This document shows positions 41,106 to 52,079 of a stretch of DNA of 64,000 nucleotides, piece after piece. The translations under genes were made by a program, and so were the position numbers. The notes under the pieces are model-generated. The model saw only the letters and a program-made list of their open reading frames with translations. It was not told the DNA's origin and did not search any database. The stretch spans positions 17,458,674 through 17,522,673 of the forward strand of contig JAVDOI010000008.1 of assembly GCA_032191485.1 (NCBI GenBank). The letters are read 5' to 3'. Position 1 is the first letter of the stretch. Each line of letters opens with the position of its first letter. Source of the DNA: Leptoclinus maculatus. Lineage: Eukaryota; Chordata; Actinopteri; Perciformes; Stichaeidae.

Positions 41106-42479
41106 AAGAAAAAGCAAATAAGACGTGCCGCTTTTCCAATATTCATACTGCACATAATGACAGACATTAATGTGACACATTCAATGAATCAAGTGGTATT
41201 GCAAAAGGGTGACAGGAAGTGAATCCATGATGCAGGAAGTGAACCCCAGACAATCACTTTGAGTTGGACCGGAGGTACCTTTGTGAACATCCAGTCTGAT
41301 CCAGGAAAATGTGAAAATAACCAAAGAGCAAAAACTAAATGAAAAATAATGATTCCCCTTTTTTTTTTAAATGACTTACATGGATTTCTATTGAACAACC
41401 TAAAACCCACACAGGCTGCCTGAGAACAATAGATAGTGAGAGATAATGAATAATAAAAGACAGCAGAGCGGATGGAAAGCAGGAGAGGAAGTAGGATTCA
41501 GTGAACAGGAAGAAAGTTAATGAAAAAATGAGAAAGGCAGGGGAAAGAGGAAAGAAATCAGAGAAAGGAAGGATTACAGGAAGGACTACAAACTGCTTCT
41601 TTATAAACTCTGTGAGCTGTTTGCTTCTGAACCTGCAAACAGACATGAGTACCTCAATCTCCTGGTTGAGAGGGTGGGAAATGTCTCATATGCTTTTCGT
41701 TTCTCCCACTTTCTCTCCGTCCCCCCCCATCTTCCCTCCTTTATCTCGCTCATTCTCGCTAATGTGCTCTTCCATCTCACCCTCTCCAACAGTACGTCCA
41801 TCAATAACCGAGCATGACTCCCTGCCTTCCCTCCACATCTCTATTCTCTTACTCGTCTATCATTCATTTATCTTATTTCCTCCCAGTTCACTTCCGATAT
41901 TAATATTCTAGGATGATTCTCACTCTTTCATGTTCTTCCCTTCATTTCATCCCTCCCTTCCTCCATCAATATCCAGGAATCATTCACCCTCATATGCTCG
42001 ACCTGAGCTGTATTTCACAGATTTTCTACATCTCTTTTCTTCTGTTTTCCCACAACTTTGCTCCTTACCTCTCTTTACTTCTATTTTTTCTATACTTCTG
42101 CCTCTTCAAGGACTCCTTCCTTTGTCACTGTCCAAGAACTCCAAAGACATTGTGTTCTTGGCACATAGATGTGAGTCATCAAATGACTCATGAATTATGT
42201 AAATCATTCATTGTGTTGATGATTTCAACAGTAACAGCTTTAGTACACCACTGACGATTCAATCAGCAAAAGACGACGCTAGCTGTTGTTCTTGTGTATC
42301 CGCATAATTGTTAGACGCTCCAACTGATTATAAAGAGCAAGAAAGTCCAAGTAGTGTGGCTGAGCTGGGAGGTTGAATTGGTGAAACAAACACAGAACTT
42401 TTACCCCGGAGACCATTGTTCTTGTCCCGTGTGAAACCAATTCAACAGTGTCTTATTCTATCTTAGTAATTTTACACAA
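41106..42479. other. Purine-rich then pyrimidine-rich non-coding DNA
   Basis: The + strand is purine-rich at about 41425-41585 and pyrimidine-rich at about 41690-42120. Frames in the second part (41501-41911, 41913-42254) are compositional artefacts rich in Ser, Phe, Leu and Pro. Confidence 0.65.
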
Positions 42480-42594
42480 TTGTTGTACTTTATTAACGGC
42501 AGTTAGGTAACAAACATGGTTAATTACCGTGACATTAACCCAAATCACGATCTTTTCCTAAACCTAACCAAGTAGTTTTGTTGCATAAGTAACC
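42480..42594 (+). repeat. Fish repeat fragment
   Basis: AACCCAAATCACGATCTTTT then CCTAAACCTAACCAAGTAG and TTTTGTTGCATAAG match the inverted fragment 1.4 kb upstream. Directly to the right are the LINE-type tail fragment and the Rex3-like copy. Confidence 0.55.
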
Positions 42595-42770
42595 CTAGAT
42601 AAGATAAAATAAGATAAGGTAATCCTTTATTAGTCTCACAGCGGGGAAATTTGGAGCAGCAGAGTTTATAGTGCAAACGAAAAAACAAGAGACATAGGTA
42701 GAAAAACAAGATCAAAACAAGTATAATAAATAAGTAATCACACAGTAAAGGTTACAGTTACAACGGGCCA
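42595..42770 (-). mobile_element. Fragment of a LINE-type 3' end, reverse orientation
   Basis: AAGATAAGG-type short repeats are followed by ATCCTTTATTAGTCTCACAG and a CGGGGAAATTT motif. On the minus strand this reads as a CCCCG...ACTAATAAAGGATTA... tail with repeated TTATC units, a 3' end very common in fish genomes. It abuts the Rex3-like copy, so the LINE probably inserted into or next to it. The family assignment is from memory only. Confidence 0.5.
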
Positions 42771-42772
42771 TC

Positions 42773-43738
42773 CGGTCTCTGTACGACTGCAGTAGGAGCT
42801 GTCTTCGTATTCTCGGCAATAAGTCAGACACGTTCCCGGTGGGTGTTGGCCTCCGCCAGGGCTGCCCTTTGTCACCGGTCCTGTTCGTGACTTTCATGGA
42901 CAGGATATTTAGGCGCAACCGGGGGGATGGAGAACGTCAGGTTCGGGGGTCTCGGGATCGCCTCTCTGCTGTTTGCAGATGATGTGGTCCTGTTGGCCTC
43001 CTCGGATCGTGACCTCCAGCATCCACTGGGGCGGTTTGCAGCCGAGTGTGAAGCGGCGGGGATGAGAGTTAGCACCTCTCCGAATCTGAGGCCATGGTGC
43101 TCTGCCGGAAACCGGTGGACTGCTCCCTCCAGGTGGGGACGGAGTACCTACCGCAAGCGAAGGAGTTCAAGTATCTCGGAGTCTTGTTCACGAGTGAGGG
43201 TAAGATGGAGCGGGAGATCGACAGGCGGAGCGGTGCGGCTGCAGCAGTAAAGCAGGCGCTGCACCGGACCGTCTTGGTGAAGAGGGAGCTGAGCCGGTCG
43301 GTCTACGTTCCGACCCTCACCTATGGTCACGAAATCTGGGTCGTGACCGAAAGGACAAGGTCGCGGCTACAAGCGGCCGAAATGAGTTTCCTCCGTAGGG
43401 TGGCCGGGTTCAGCCTTAAAGATAGGGTAAGGAGCTCGGACATCAAGAGGGAACTTGGAGTTGAGGCGCTACTACTTCGTGTCGAAAGGAGTCAGCTGAG
43501 GTGGTTCGGGCATCTAATCAAGATGCCTCCTGGGCGCCTCCAACTGGAGGTTTTCTGGGCACGCCCAACTGGTAGGAGACCCCGGGGAAGACCCAGAACA
43601 GGCTGGAGGGATTACATCTCCCAGCTGGCCTGGGAACACCTCGGGATCCCCCAGTATGAGCTGGAAAATGTTGCGGGGGAGAGGAAAGTCTGGATCAGCC
43701 TATTTGGCCTGCTGCCACCGCGACCCGACCCCGGATAA
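42773..43738 (+). pseudogene. Reverse transcriptase remnant of the Rex3-like LINE
   Basis: Three reading-frame segments make up the remnant: 42773 to about 42925, about 42927-43085, and about 43085-43738. The last is the longest open stretch (214 codons from 43094). The RT palm motifs are split between the first two segments, and no full-length polymerase can be made. GC content is clearly higher than in the flanks, as expected for a recent insertion of a GC-rich LINE. Confidence 0.8.
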
Positions 43739-43769
43739 GTGGAGGAAAATAGATGGATGGATGGAGGTA
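42773..43769 (+). mobile_element. Rex3/RTE-like non-LTR retrotransposon, 5'-truncated 3' end
   Basis: Conceptual translation gives reverse transcriptase block RQGCPLSP (about 42857-42880), then FADDVVLLASSDRDL with the FADD catalytic motif (about 42976-43015). It continues to the C-terminal region typical of this fish element (YVPTLTYGHE, RWFGHL, PRGRPRTGWRDY, LPPRPDPG) and a stop at 43736-43738. It ends in a short GATG/GGAT tandem tail, as described for Rex3. The frame shifts at least twice (near 42925 and near 43085). About eight residues expected before YVPTLTYGHE are missing. The copy lacks the endonuclease and most of the RT, so it is dead. The sequence at about 42858-42877 corresponds, reverse-complemented, to the Rex3 RT primer commonly used in fish cytogenetics, as far as I recall it. 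Confidence 0.85.
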
Positions 43770-44512
43770 TGACAAATAAGTAAAAAATGTAAAAAATAAA
43801 AGAACCTTGTAAACTTGAAAATAATGTGTTTGATGAATAATTCAGGGGACAAGTACTGATGAGTTTTCATATGCTCCCTATAGTCTGTAAATATTGGGCC
43901 AGTTCTTCGAGTCAGGTTGGCTTAACTGATTTTGTATGTTGGTTCAAATATGAAACATGATGAATATACGTGGCTTAAGAACTTTAGTTGAAGCAGATTT
44001 ATTTAGTGTCACAGCACCTTTCAAACAGCAGCAATTCAAGGTTTTATGGCACAAAGCTGCTATGGAATATTTGAAAACATAATGAAGAGATAAAAATGTA
44101 ATAAAATAGGGTCTGTTTGGTGATAAAACACGTTTTTGGAAGTTTTATGCAGCATACCCGTTTCGTAGTGTATGCTAATGATGGTCTTATTCATGCACTC
44201 ATGCAGAAAAGGGCACGTGCCTGCAGAGAAAGGTAAAAGGGGGGAGAATGAAAAACAAACATATGGAATACAGATGGAAAGCGAGAACGAGATGGAAGAT
44301 GAGAATGAAAGAAAGAAAAGAGAGAAAACTCAAGAGAGAGGAACATTGTTGAGTGATTTAGCTTCCGTTACACGCTGCATATATCGCTATAAACCAGGCT
44401 GAACTACATGATACTCCACCACAGACTACCACAGAGAGATGTACAGAGAAAAACATGAGCACTCAACTGTCCACGCTCTAACACACACACATTAGAGAAC
44501 ACTTTCACCGTT

Positions 44513-44537
44513 ACACACACACACACACACACACACA
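44513..44537 (+). repeat. (CA)n microsatellite
   Basis: About 12 CA units; a shorter CA stretch lies at 44481-44490. Confidence 0.9.
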
Positions 44538-44801
44538 GTTTCTCCTGCGCTGAGCCTTTTTTTTACCCTCTGTCATGCTCGCTGATGTTTGTTTGTGTGT
44601 GTGTCTGACTATAGGTTCCATCCACAGACGATAGAAGCTGACCAGGTCATCATGGCATTAGTGGAAACTCAGCACTCAGGAGAAGGAAGGGGAGGAGGAG
44701 GAGGAGGAAGATGCTTTCCTCTCAGGGTTCAAAGGTTATTGCTATCCATTACCAACACTGCTCCACCTCAACTGGCTGTTAGAGGAAGAGATTAAAACAT
44801 G

Positions 44802-44803
<2 letters not shown>

Positions 44804-44887
<84 letters not shown>
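44804..44887 (+). repeat. (GT)n microsatellite
   Basis: About 42 uninterrupted GT units. Confidence 0.97.
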
Positions 44888-44888
<1 letters not shown>

Positions 44889-45383
44889 TTTCATCCCTGC
44901 CTCATCAGGATCACTGAACTCCTCTGTTGTCTTACATGCTAAAAACCCTCAGTAACACAACAATGTACAAACCCTCTTTGCATATTCTACACAGCTTCTG
45001 CTTAAAGACTACAATCTAAACAATTCTACATTCCCCCTGGGCTGAATGTGCTCCTCTGTGCGTGACGCATCGATTAAGATAAAAGTGACATTTACTGCTT
45101 TCTAATGAGTTAAAGTCTCTGCTTGACTTCTTCCCTGCCTAAATATCATTCCTCCCTTCTGACTGATTGCGTTTTTTGGGTAGGTCGGCAAAGAACAATT
45201 TTCCCCATTTTCATAAATTTAGGAAAATCACAGCTTAACATACAGCCCTCCAGAGAGACAAGAGGAAATCATAGACTGAAGGTTGCGACGTATTTATGAG
45301 CATGTGGTACCAATTGGATTTAAACTCCTGGGGTAACGCTCTTTATGTCAAGGAGGGTAGCTGGAAACCAATGTAGCCTGTTC

Positions 45384-45507
<124 letters not shown>

Positions 45508-46019
45508 GGATCATACTATACAACTGTGTCACGCCCAGCTCAATCCATTTCATGTGTGTGTCTGCGCCTTGTGTCTCAGTCTCTGAAGTAATCCCACCAG
45601 TCACGTGACCCGATGTCAACATCCAATCAGCAGCAGCCTGTTTTTCGGTGGCTTTCTGATTGAGCTGTCTAGAAGCGGCCCTTCACGCCCTAAAACCACG
45701 CCTCGAGACGCAGATCATTTGCGACTGTGGTTAAGACTTCACTGAGCTCTGATTTATAAACCTCCCACCCATTCAACCTCACTCAATCAAACTTTCAGCT
45801 TCTTTAAGGCCTCTCCCTTGGACACGGAGTCTGTTGTTTTAAATATGTGACCTGGTTTAAACCTATGTGATTCCAGTGCACTTTTAACACGAAAGCTATA
45901 TAAGCTGATATATGCCTCCTACAATACATCTGGTGAAATAACTGGTTGTGCTCATACGAGTACACTGTGACCATGTACAGAAGCAACAAACAAAGCAAAT
46001 CTAGTGAATAAACATGAGG

Positions 46020-46330
46020 CAGAAATGGCTCTATTTACACTGCAACCGACGAGCATTCTTTTGGAGCCGACTAGCGAGTGTAGCAACGTTTAATAGACTA
46101 GTCAACTAATCGCGCACATAGATACAAATGGTAAATAACATCCGGGCCAAAATCTATTCAAAGGAACACATTTGGAACACGACAGGTGGGAATTTAGGTT
46201 TAATTCGACAGAGGCTGTGGGGGTACGTCAGCAAAAAAAGGTTGATTCAAACACTGCGTCGACCAAAAGGGGCGACGAGAGATGAGATGATACATACGGT
46301 TTTCACTTCAAAGAGGTCACTGTAAGATGA
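46020..46330. repeat. Possible decayed hAT-like sequence
   Basis: GACTAGTCAACTAATCGCGC (near 46098) resembles sequence common near hAT ends in fish. A 65-codon frame (46128-46325) runs through it without recognisable homology. No inverted repeats or target duplication were found. Confidence 0.25.
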
Positions 46331-48324
46331 GTAAAACAGCACTCACACACGGATACACAATGTCTGAGGTAAGACAAGCAAGAGAAGACAGCCAGCTTCA
46401 GTGTTTTCAGCACCATGACACACCTGCAGGCTTTCATCCCCACACTTGAAATAGTGCAACGCCGCTGACATTGGTAAAGACAGCTGTGGGTGAAGGAACT
46501 GGGCGTGGAAGCTGTGACTTGTTCCTACAGTTTCTCTTATTAGCACCGTTAGGGGTGAACGAGCTATACTGTTGGTTAAAAAATGATGAAGTCGTCTTAT
46601 TTTTTGATTTTGAACCTTGTTCTCCACGGACCATCGGACTTTATCAGGAAATTAATTTCCTGTTTAAGTGAACATGCAAGAATACCAAAAAGTAAAGTGT
46701 ATGCACATTTAACATTATGTAATGAGCATGCTTGAAAACCTAGAACAAACTTTAAGCATTGATGTTGATGGTTTTGAAGAGCTTGAAACGACAACAATGT
46801 CTCGATTCAGGGCTTAAATAAACATTATATATAATGCATTCTGCTCATTTGGTTGCCTCTCGAATGTTTAAGCTTGGGCTGAAGGGTGGTTGGGTCATCG
46901 TGGGGGATTTGTGTTCAGTCTCAGGCTGCCATGCTAAGGCCTCAGATTGACAGTGTGACATGTTTTGTGAACATATAGGCCCACAGCTAACTATACCTCC
47001 CAGAATAATTGCTCAATATATTCCCCAATGCTCCGCTGCTGTTTCCTGCCTGTAGAGTCTCACAGTGGTAGACATAGAACATATAGAATGTGTACATTTC
47101 CATATAGACGCTCCACAATGGGTGTGTGGTGCAGTCTGTTGATTTTGAAGGAAATTGTATTGTCAAACAACACTTTTCATTCTCAGCACACAGTGTGTGA
47201 TGGCTATTGTTAAACATCGGCATTGACAGCATGTTGCCATTTGCTCCCATCAGCCCTTGCGTTTTTTTTCAAATTGAAATGTCCTGTTGATACTCAAAGG
47301 AACAGGAAAAGAAAAGGATCATTATTCAGCTCAGGAAGAGGCACTTAGCTTTCGCTAAAAGGTAACCTACCATCCTCCAAGTAGAAATAAACGTACTTCT
47401 GCTACTTCAACTGAGGCCCAATAAAACATTTTGCCACGAATGCGATTTAAATAACAGCACAGCAACATACATGTGGAAAAATTACTTAATTAAAAAATGT
47501 ACCTTTGAGCACTCATTGAGGCCCTTACTTTGAAAGTGTCCTGTTATGCCAGTGGCATCTCTGTTCTACACTGTGTTAGCTCTTTACGCTCTCTTCCAGG
47601 AAGCCTTTAGGTCTCTCCACATTACTGTGTATTTCCTTGTTGAAATAAATACTTGAGTAAATGAGCTTGTACAAAAGAAAAAGTAAAAAAAGCAAAGAGT
47701 GGAGGACCCATTTGGCTCCAAACAATGTATGGCCCCTGTGACTATAATGTCTCTCACTGACGGGTACAGTCAGGAGTCAGTCACTGGAGCTTGGAAACTG
47801 TGTGTTTTCACAGCACCATACATAAACAATGCAGGTCTGCGGGGGTTTCGCTACCACAGGCTCCATTTTCTATCCATTCATCACTTGGGCTCGTATATGC
47901 TCACGTACCGAAACGTGATGTTTTACAGCAGCGATCTTTGAAAACATTCCAGAGTTGGCCCAAAATATGACCTCATTATGAGCAAAAACCTTTGGCTTCA
48001 TGATGATATCGTCAAGATCAGCCAGTTTTATTAACACTTGCACAACTGCACCAATTGGTCTAAGCAGACTTTACAATCCGTACAAGAACCTCAATTCAGA
48101 TAAAATAAATATGATTCAGAAATCATCATCATTAGATTCACAAAGTGACAAACGTATCCATGTTTAATCTTTTGATACTGTTTTACTGTTTCACTGTAGG
48201 CTGGAGGAGCTTTCCAGAGTTTGTGAATGTGGGTTTCTTACTGTATATGCATCAAACGACGAGAAATCAGAACTTCTGATGTACATGAAAAACTAAAGTT
48301 GGGATTTCTAGTAGTCCTCTAGTA

Positions 48325-48349
48325 GGCCCGTATATAATATATACGGGCC
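48325..48349. repeat. 25-bp near-perfect palindrome
   Basis: Two 12-bp arms (GGCCCGTATATA and its exact reverse complement) are separated by one base. It sits where the left end of the 3-kb transposon should begin, so the arms may derive from two abutting element ends or a rearranged terminus. Confidence 0.9.
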
Positions 48350-48515
48350 ATCGGGGCCAGCAAAGCCTTCTCTGCTGCATATAAATATGCATTTATCTAA
48401 AGAATAAATACATTTACTTTATGATGAGCCATAGTGCACGGTAATTATGAGTTGTTAAGCACACACACACGCACACACATATTTTACCAACAATGTGTTG
48501 GATTTTACAGTTGAA

Positions 48516-48547
48516 CCCCCCCCCCCCCCCCCCCCCCCCCCCGGGGG
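48516..48547. repeat. C27 homopolymer followed by G5
   Basis: An uninterrupted run of about 27 C (48516-48542) is followed directly by five G. The exact length is likely to be unreliable in any assembly. Confidence 0.9.
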
Positions 48548-49468
48548 CCTTTATTGACGGCACTGAGACACAGTGAGAGGAGCTTCAGCTGTTTGTTTGT
48601 TCTGATGATCTTGTGCTTGTTTGACAGGAATCAGTCGGGATGATTAAGGAGCTGCTGCTTCAATTCTCCTGAGCTGGAACTGAGAGAACAAGGTAAACAT
48701 CTACTGAACGTCGTGGTCTCAACAGGACCTGACGTCACACAACACACAAAGCATGTCCTCGACGCCTTTGCATACATGAACTGTTATTTGTATGGAGTTT
48801 GAAAGTAAATATGAGCTCATATATGAGCATATATCAAATATGATTTATTCAGTTATGTTAACACACCAAAACAGTCGTCTGTCATAAATATTCTACATTT
48901 TCTGTGTTTTGGCATCTGAGGAAAAGCTCAGAAATGACATTTTTATTCAGGAAATGTTTATATAGGATGTAAAGCTCCCAGACACACATGAGCATGTTCT
49001 TTAAAGATAATTATTCGTTTGAGCAACACGCAGTGTCATTTGTCATCCGTGTGAGTTACTTGAAGTAGTTGAAAAGGTTGAAAGCTTTGTTGGCGTTTCT
49101 CATAAGTGATCACAGAGGGGGAATTACCTGTGATCATTTGTCACGTTAATGATCAGAGAAACTCTAGCTAATTTACATGCAGCGGCCAATAGGTTTCTGG
49201 ATAAAACTCTAAAATGCAAATGTAGTTACTTGTGTTTTTTCTGTAAATAAGACTTGAGTAATAAAAGCTGAAATATCCAACAGGTCTCACTTCCCCCTGA
49301 AGCGGCTCCTCTTCGCTGCCTGAAAGCTCTTTTTGGTTTGAGTTAGCACGTTGACATGAAGTGAAACCAAACAGCCTGCAGTCTGATGATTCTGTACAGC
49401 TGAACCTGGAGCTGTTAACATCAAGACCGCTGTTCTGCTAGAGGTGAACATTTGGATTTTACATTATT

Positions 49469-49476
49469 CCCTAAGG
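49469..49476. other. Target-site duplication, left copy
   Basis: CCCTAAGG directly precedes the CAGAGG terminus of the hAT-type element and is identical to the right copy. Confidence 0.9.
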
Positions 49477-50286
49477 CAGAGGTCTTCAACAGGGGGTCCG
49501 TGACCCCTATGGGGTCCGCGGAGGTACTGCAGGGGGGTCGTGACATTTTTGGTTGATTAGAATTTGGTTTTATTTTATTTTATTTCATTTATTTTTTTTA
49601 ATTTCCAATTTTTTTCCCACGAATTGAAATGTCTTTAAATACACATTAACATGAATCCAACATATTGGAGCAAATGGATAAATGGAGACAGAAGATGTTA
49701 TCTTTCAGTCAGAAATGCACACATTCAGCGACACGCAGGACCTCTCTCAAGCTGGGCCCCGGTTCACTCACAGCCAGAGACTAGCCTGGACCTGTCCCCC
49801 TACATGTATGTTTAAAAGAAAACATCAATCTGTCCATTATTTGAATAGTTCAGTATTGTATGCAAGATAACAGGTATGTTTATGCATGGAAGTGGCACTA
49901 ATAGGCCATCACTCATTTTTTGTTTCCACATTTATGTTTAAAATTAAAACGTCAATTTGAATAGCTTGTATGCATGATTATCATGCAATTGACAGACAGT
50001 GTTGATATTGGTATCAGTTGACAAGGTATGTTTCTAAATGGCAGTGGCACGGCCACCCTACTCACTGTACCTTGCACATGTTTAAAATAAAAACATGACT
50101 ATATGAACCTGTGTATTATTTGAATAGCTAAGTATTGAATGCACAATAACAAGGTATGTTTATACATGGCACTAGGCCCAGTTTAATATAAAACACAATT
50201 GTATAAAATATATATAGCAGGGGGTCCCTGCTCCATCTCTCTATCAGTTTGGGGGTCCTTGGCCTGAAAAACGTTGAAGACCCCTG
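49477..50286. mobile_element. Non-autonomous hAT-type element with 8-bp target duplication
   Basis: The 810-bp element starts CAGAGGTCTTCAAC and ends GTTGAAGACCCCTG, imperfect terminal inverted repeats with one mismatch in 14. It is flanked on both sides by the same 8 bp, CCCTAAGG (49469-49476 and 50287-50294). An 8-bp duplication with CAG-type ends is diagnostic of the hAT superfamily. No transposase frame remains. The interior is AT-rich with three diverged tandem units. Confidence 0.9.
49800..50175. repeat. Three diverged tandem units inside the hAT-type element
   Basis: ATGTTTAAAA(T/G)(A/T)AAAA recurs at about 49807, 49934 and 50079. Each copy is followed by TTGAATAG-type and GGTATGTTT-type motifs and by a GGCACT or GGCACG. 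Units are about 105-150 bp and clearly diverged. Confidence 0.7.
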
Positions 50287-50294
50287 CCCTAAGG
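50287..50294. other. Target-site duplication, right copy
   Basis: CCCTAAGG directly follows the GACCCCTG terminus of the hAT-type element. Confidence 0.9.
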
Positions 50295-51879
50295 TCTTCT
50301 AATGCAATGAGAAACAAATGGCGCGTGAAGAGCACGAGCCATTCTATTGTTCACATCAGAGGGAACAATATTCACCATATCATAAAAACGACACGATAGC
50401 AAATCTAACAGTATAGTAACGCTACTGCAGATGTAAAAACACAAAAGCACTTCACTTACCAAAGCTGCTGTTCACTTAAAGACAAAGTCCATCCTCCTTT
50501 CTTTGTTAACAAAGAGTTTAATACCGCGGTTGTACAGAACATCGGTTCGGTTCAGTTCAGTTCCAGCCAGAGGTCCTCCTGCGAACGTGTTCGTTGAGTT
50601 GCAAATCCACTCGGGTCTCAGCAAAAGTTTCATTCTTAGCCATAAAATGTGCAACGCTTCTCCACCGCTGTCAGCCAGAAATACCGTTAGTACAAATCCT
50701 TTTCCATGCTAGCTGTGGGGTTGACCGACCCTTTGATACAATGTCCAGTTTTTCTGGTCTTGGGAAATCCGTTTCTCCTCCTCCTTCAGCCATTGAGTGT
50801 TAAAAAACAAAGCTAGGTTAAAAAAAAAGAATCTACACCAAGCAAAACGCTAAAAATGTCATAACTTCTCTATATGTTTCAATCTGAACTCTTACTAAAC
50901 ATTAAGATCTGCTAGCTAGCTTTCTGTTTGACAAAAACCACGCTGGCCCACTGACCAATCACGGCGCACCTTAATGCAGACGTACTTAGGAGGCTACCTG
51001 GGTAGCACTGGCACGTCAAAGAATACGCCCAACATGTCAAACTAAAGATCTGATTGGTTGAAGACTATGACAATCAACAATATCGTCCCCATTTACCATT
51101 TACTGCAAAGACTCTCTAGCGGGCATCAGGCCTCTCTCCTTACATAGAGACATAGGGGCTGAATCTGATTGGATAAAAGCTCTCCTTAAAACAAGCTGTT
51201 CTGGAAGCAGCGCTGCAGGCTGGAAGCAGAGCAACAGAGGAAGACAGGAGCTGTGCAATGAGAAAATAAGCTAATGAAAAATGATTAAATTATAAAATAG
51301 CTATAACTTTGTGATTCTGTTTAGGCCAGCAGAGAAGGCTTAGCTGGCCCTGACGGCCCACCACTGATCAGAAGAGTCCCTGATGATGATTTCTTTTTTT
51401 GTCTCCTGCCAGTAGGAGTGACATGAGTCCTGATTTTGGTTGGATGTTCAGAGGAGCCACTGTACTCTTCAGAGCCCGGACTCTGGGTTCTGTATTGCAC
51501 AGCACTGCCTGCTGGTCAAATACGTGAACTGCGCGCTGGTGAATCAATGAAATGACTGAAATTCCAGAACATCCGAGCTCCAGCTTTACACGTGCATATA
51601 CAGTATGTGCGCTTCATATACGGAGGACCGTTTGGTTTCTTATTCCGCTTCCAGCTGTTCTCTCAGTGTGAAGCCACTCCTTGGATGAATATTTCTCATC
51701 ATGTCATTGTCAATGTCAGGCGATTAACACTGGCTCAATTTATTACCTAAACTTTGTAGTATACTTGTAGTGGTGTAGTTAGTTTTCACACTATTGTATA
51801 GAGGTAATTAAAGAAAAAAACTTTCTTTAACTTTCTGGTCTCAGGTTTGAATGGGGGTTTGGACAGCCAATATAGTGAC

Positions 51880-51901
51880 TCTCTCTCTCTCTCTCTCTCC
51901 C

Positions 51902-51937
<36 letters not shown>

Positions 51938-51946
51938 CTCCTCTCC
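51880..51946 (+). repeat. (CT)n microsatellite upstream of the proposed has2 promoter
   Basis: CT units with CCCT interruptions, ending about 55 bp before the CCAAT box. On the minus strand this is a GAGA-type tract. Confidence 0.95.
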
Positions 51947-52000
51947 GTCGCTCCTCCTTACACCCCCCCCCCAAACCATCCCCTCTTATTAAAACAACAC

Positions 52001-52054
52001 GCCAATCGGTTGTAGCCCGGTAAAAGGTTCTGGGAGCCGAAGCAGCCATAAAGG
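52001..52054 (+). promoter_or_regulatory. Candidate has2 core promoter (CCAAT box and TATA-like element)
   Basis: GCCAATCGG (52001-52009) is a perfect CCAAT/NF-Y-type box. About 40 bp downstream is CATAAAGG (52047-52054), which could act as a TATA box for a start near 52080. An earlier TAAAAGG (52021-52027) is an alternative. A CT-rich tract lies 55-120 bp further upstream. The assignment is positional inference from the proposed exon 1. Confidence 0.45.
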
Positions 52055-52079
52055 AGGCTCCACACCCAGCCGCCTGGAA

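Larger units (their letters stand above)
48346..51372. mobile_element. DNA transposon with related inverted ends, interrupted by the hAT element
   Basis: The left end reads GGGCCATCGGGGCCAGC followed by AAGCCTTCTCTGCTG (48345-48376). The right end, reverse-complemented, reads GGGCCGTCAGGGCCAGC followed by AAGCCTTCTCTGCTG, then runs out to CAGTGGTG (51315-51372). The two match closely over more than 30 bp in inverted orientation, about 3 kb apart, and are known to me as a fish repeat terminus. The left terminus lacks the CAGTGGT part. No transposase is recognisable inside, only short unrelated frames. The hAT-type element (49477-50286) is nested within it. Confidence 0.65.

Noticed and set aside
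41501..42254. Two long frames (136 and 113 codons)
   Set aside because: Built on pyrimidine-rich DNA, with Ser/Phe/Leu/Pro-biased translation and no domain or splice context.
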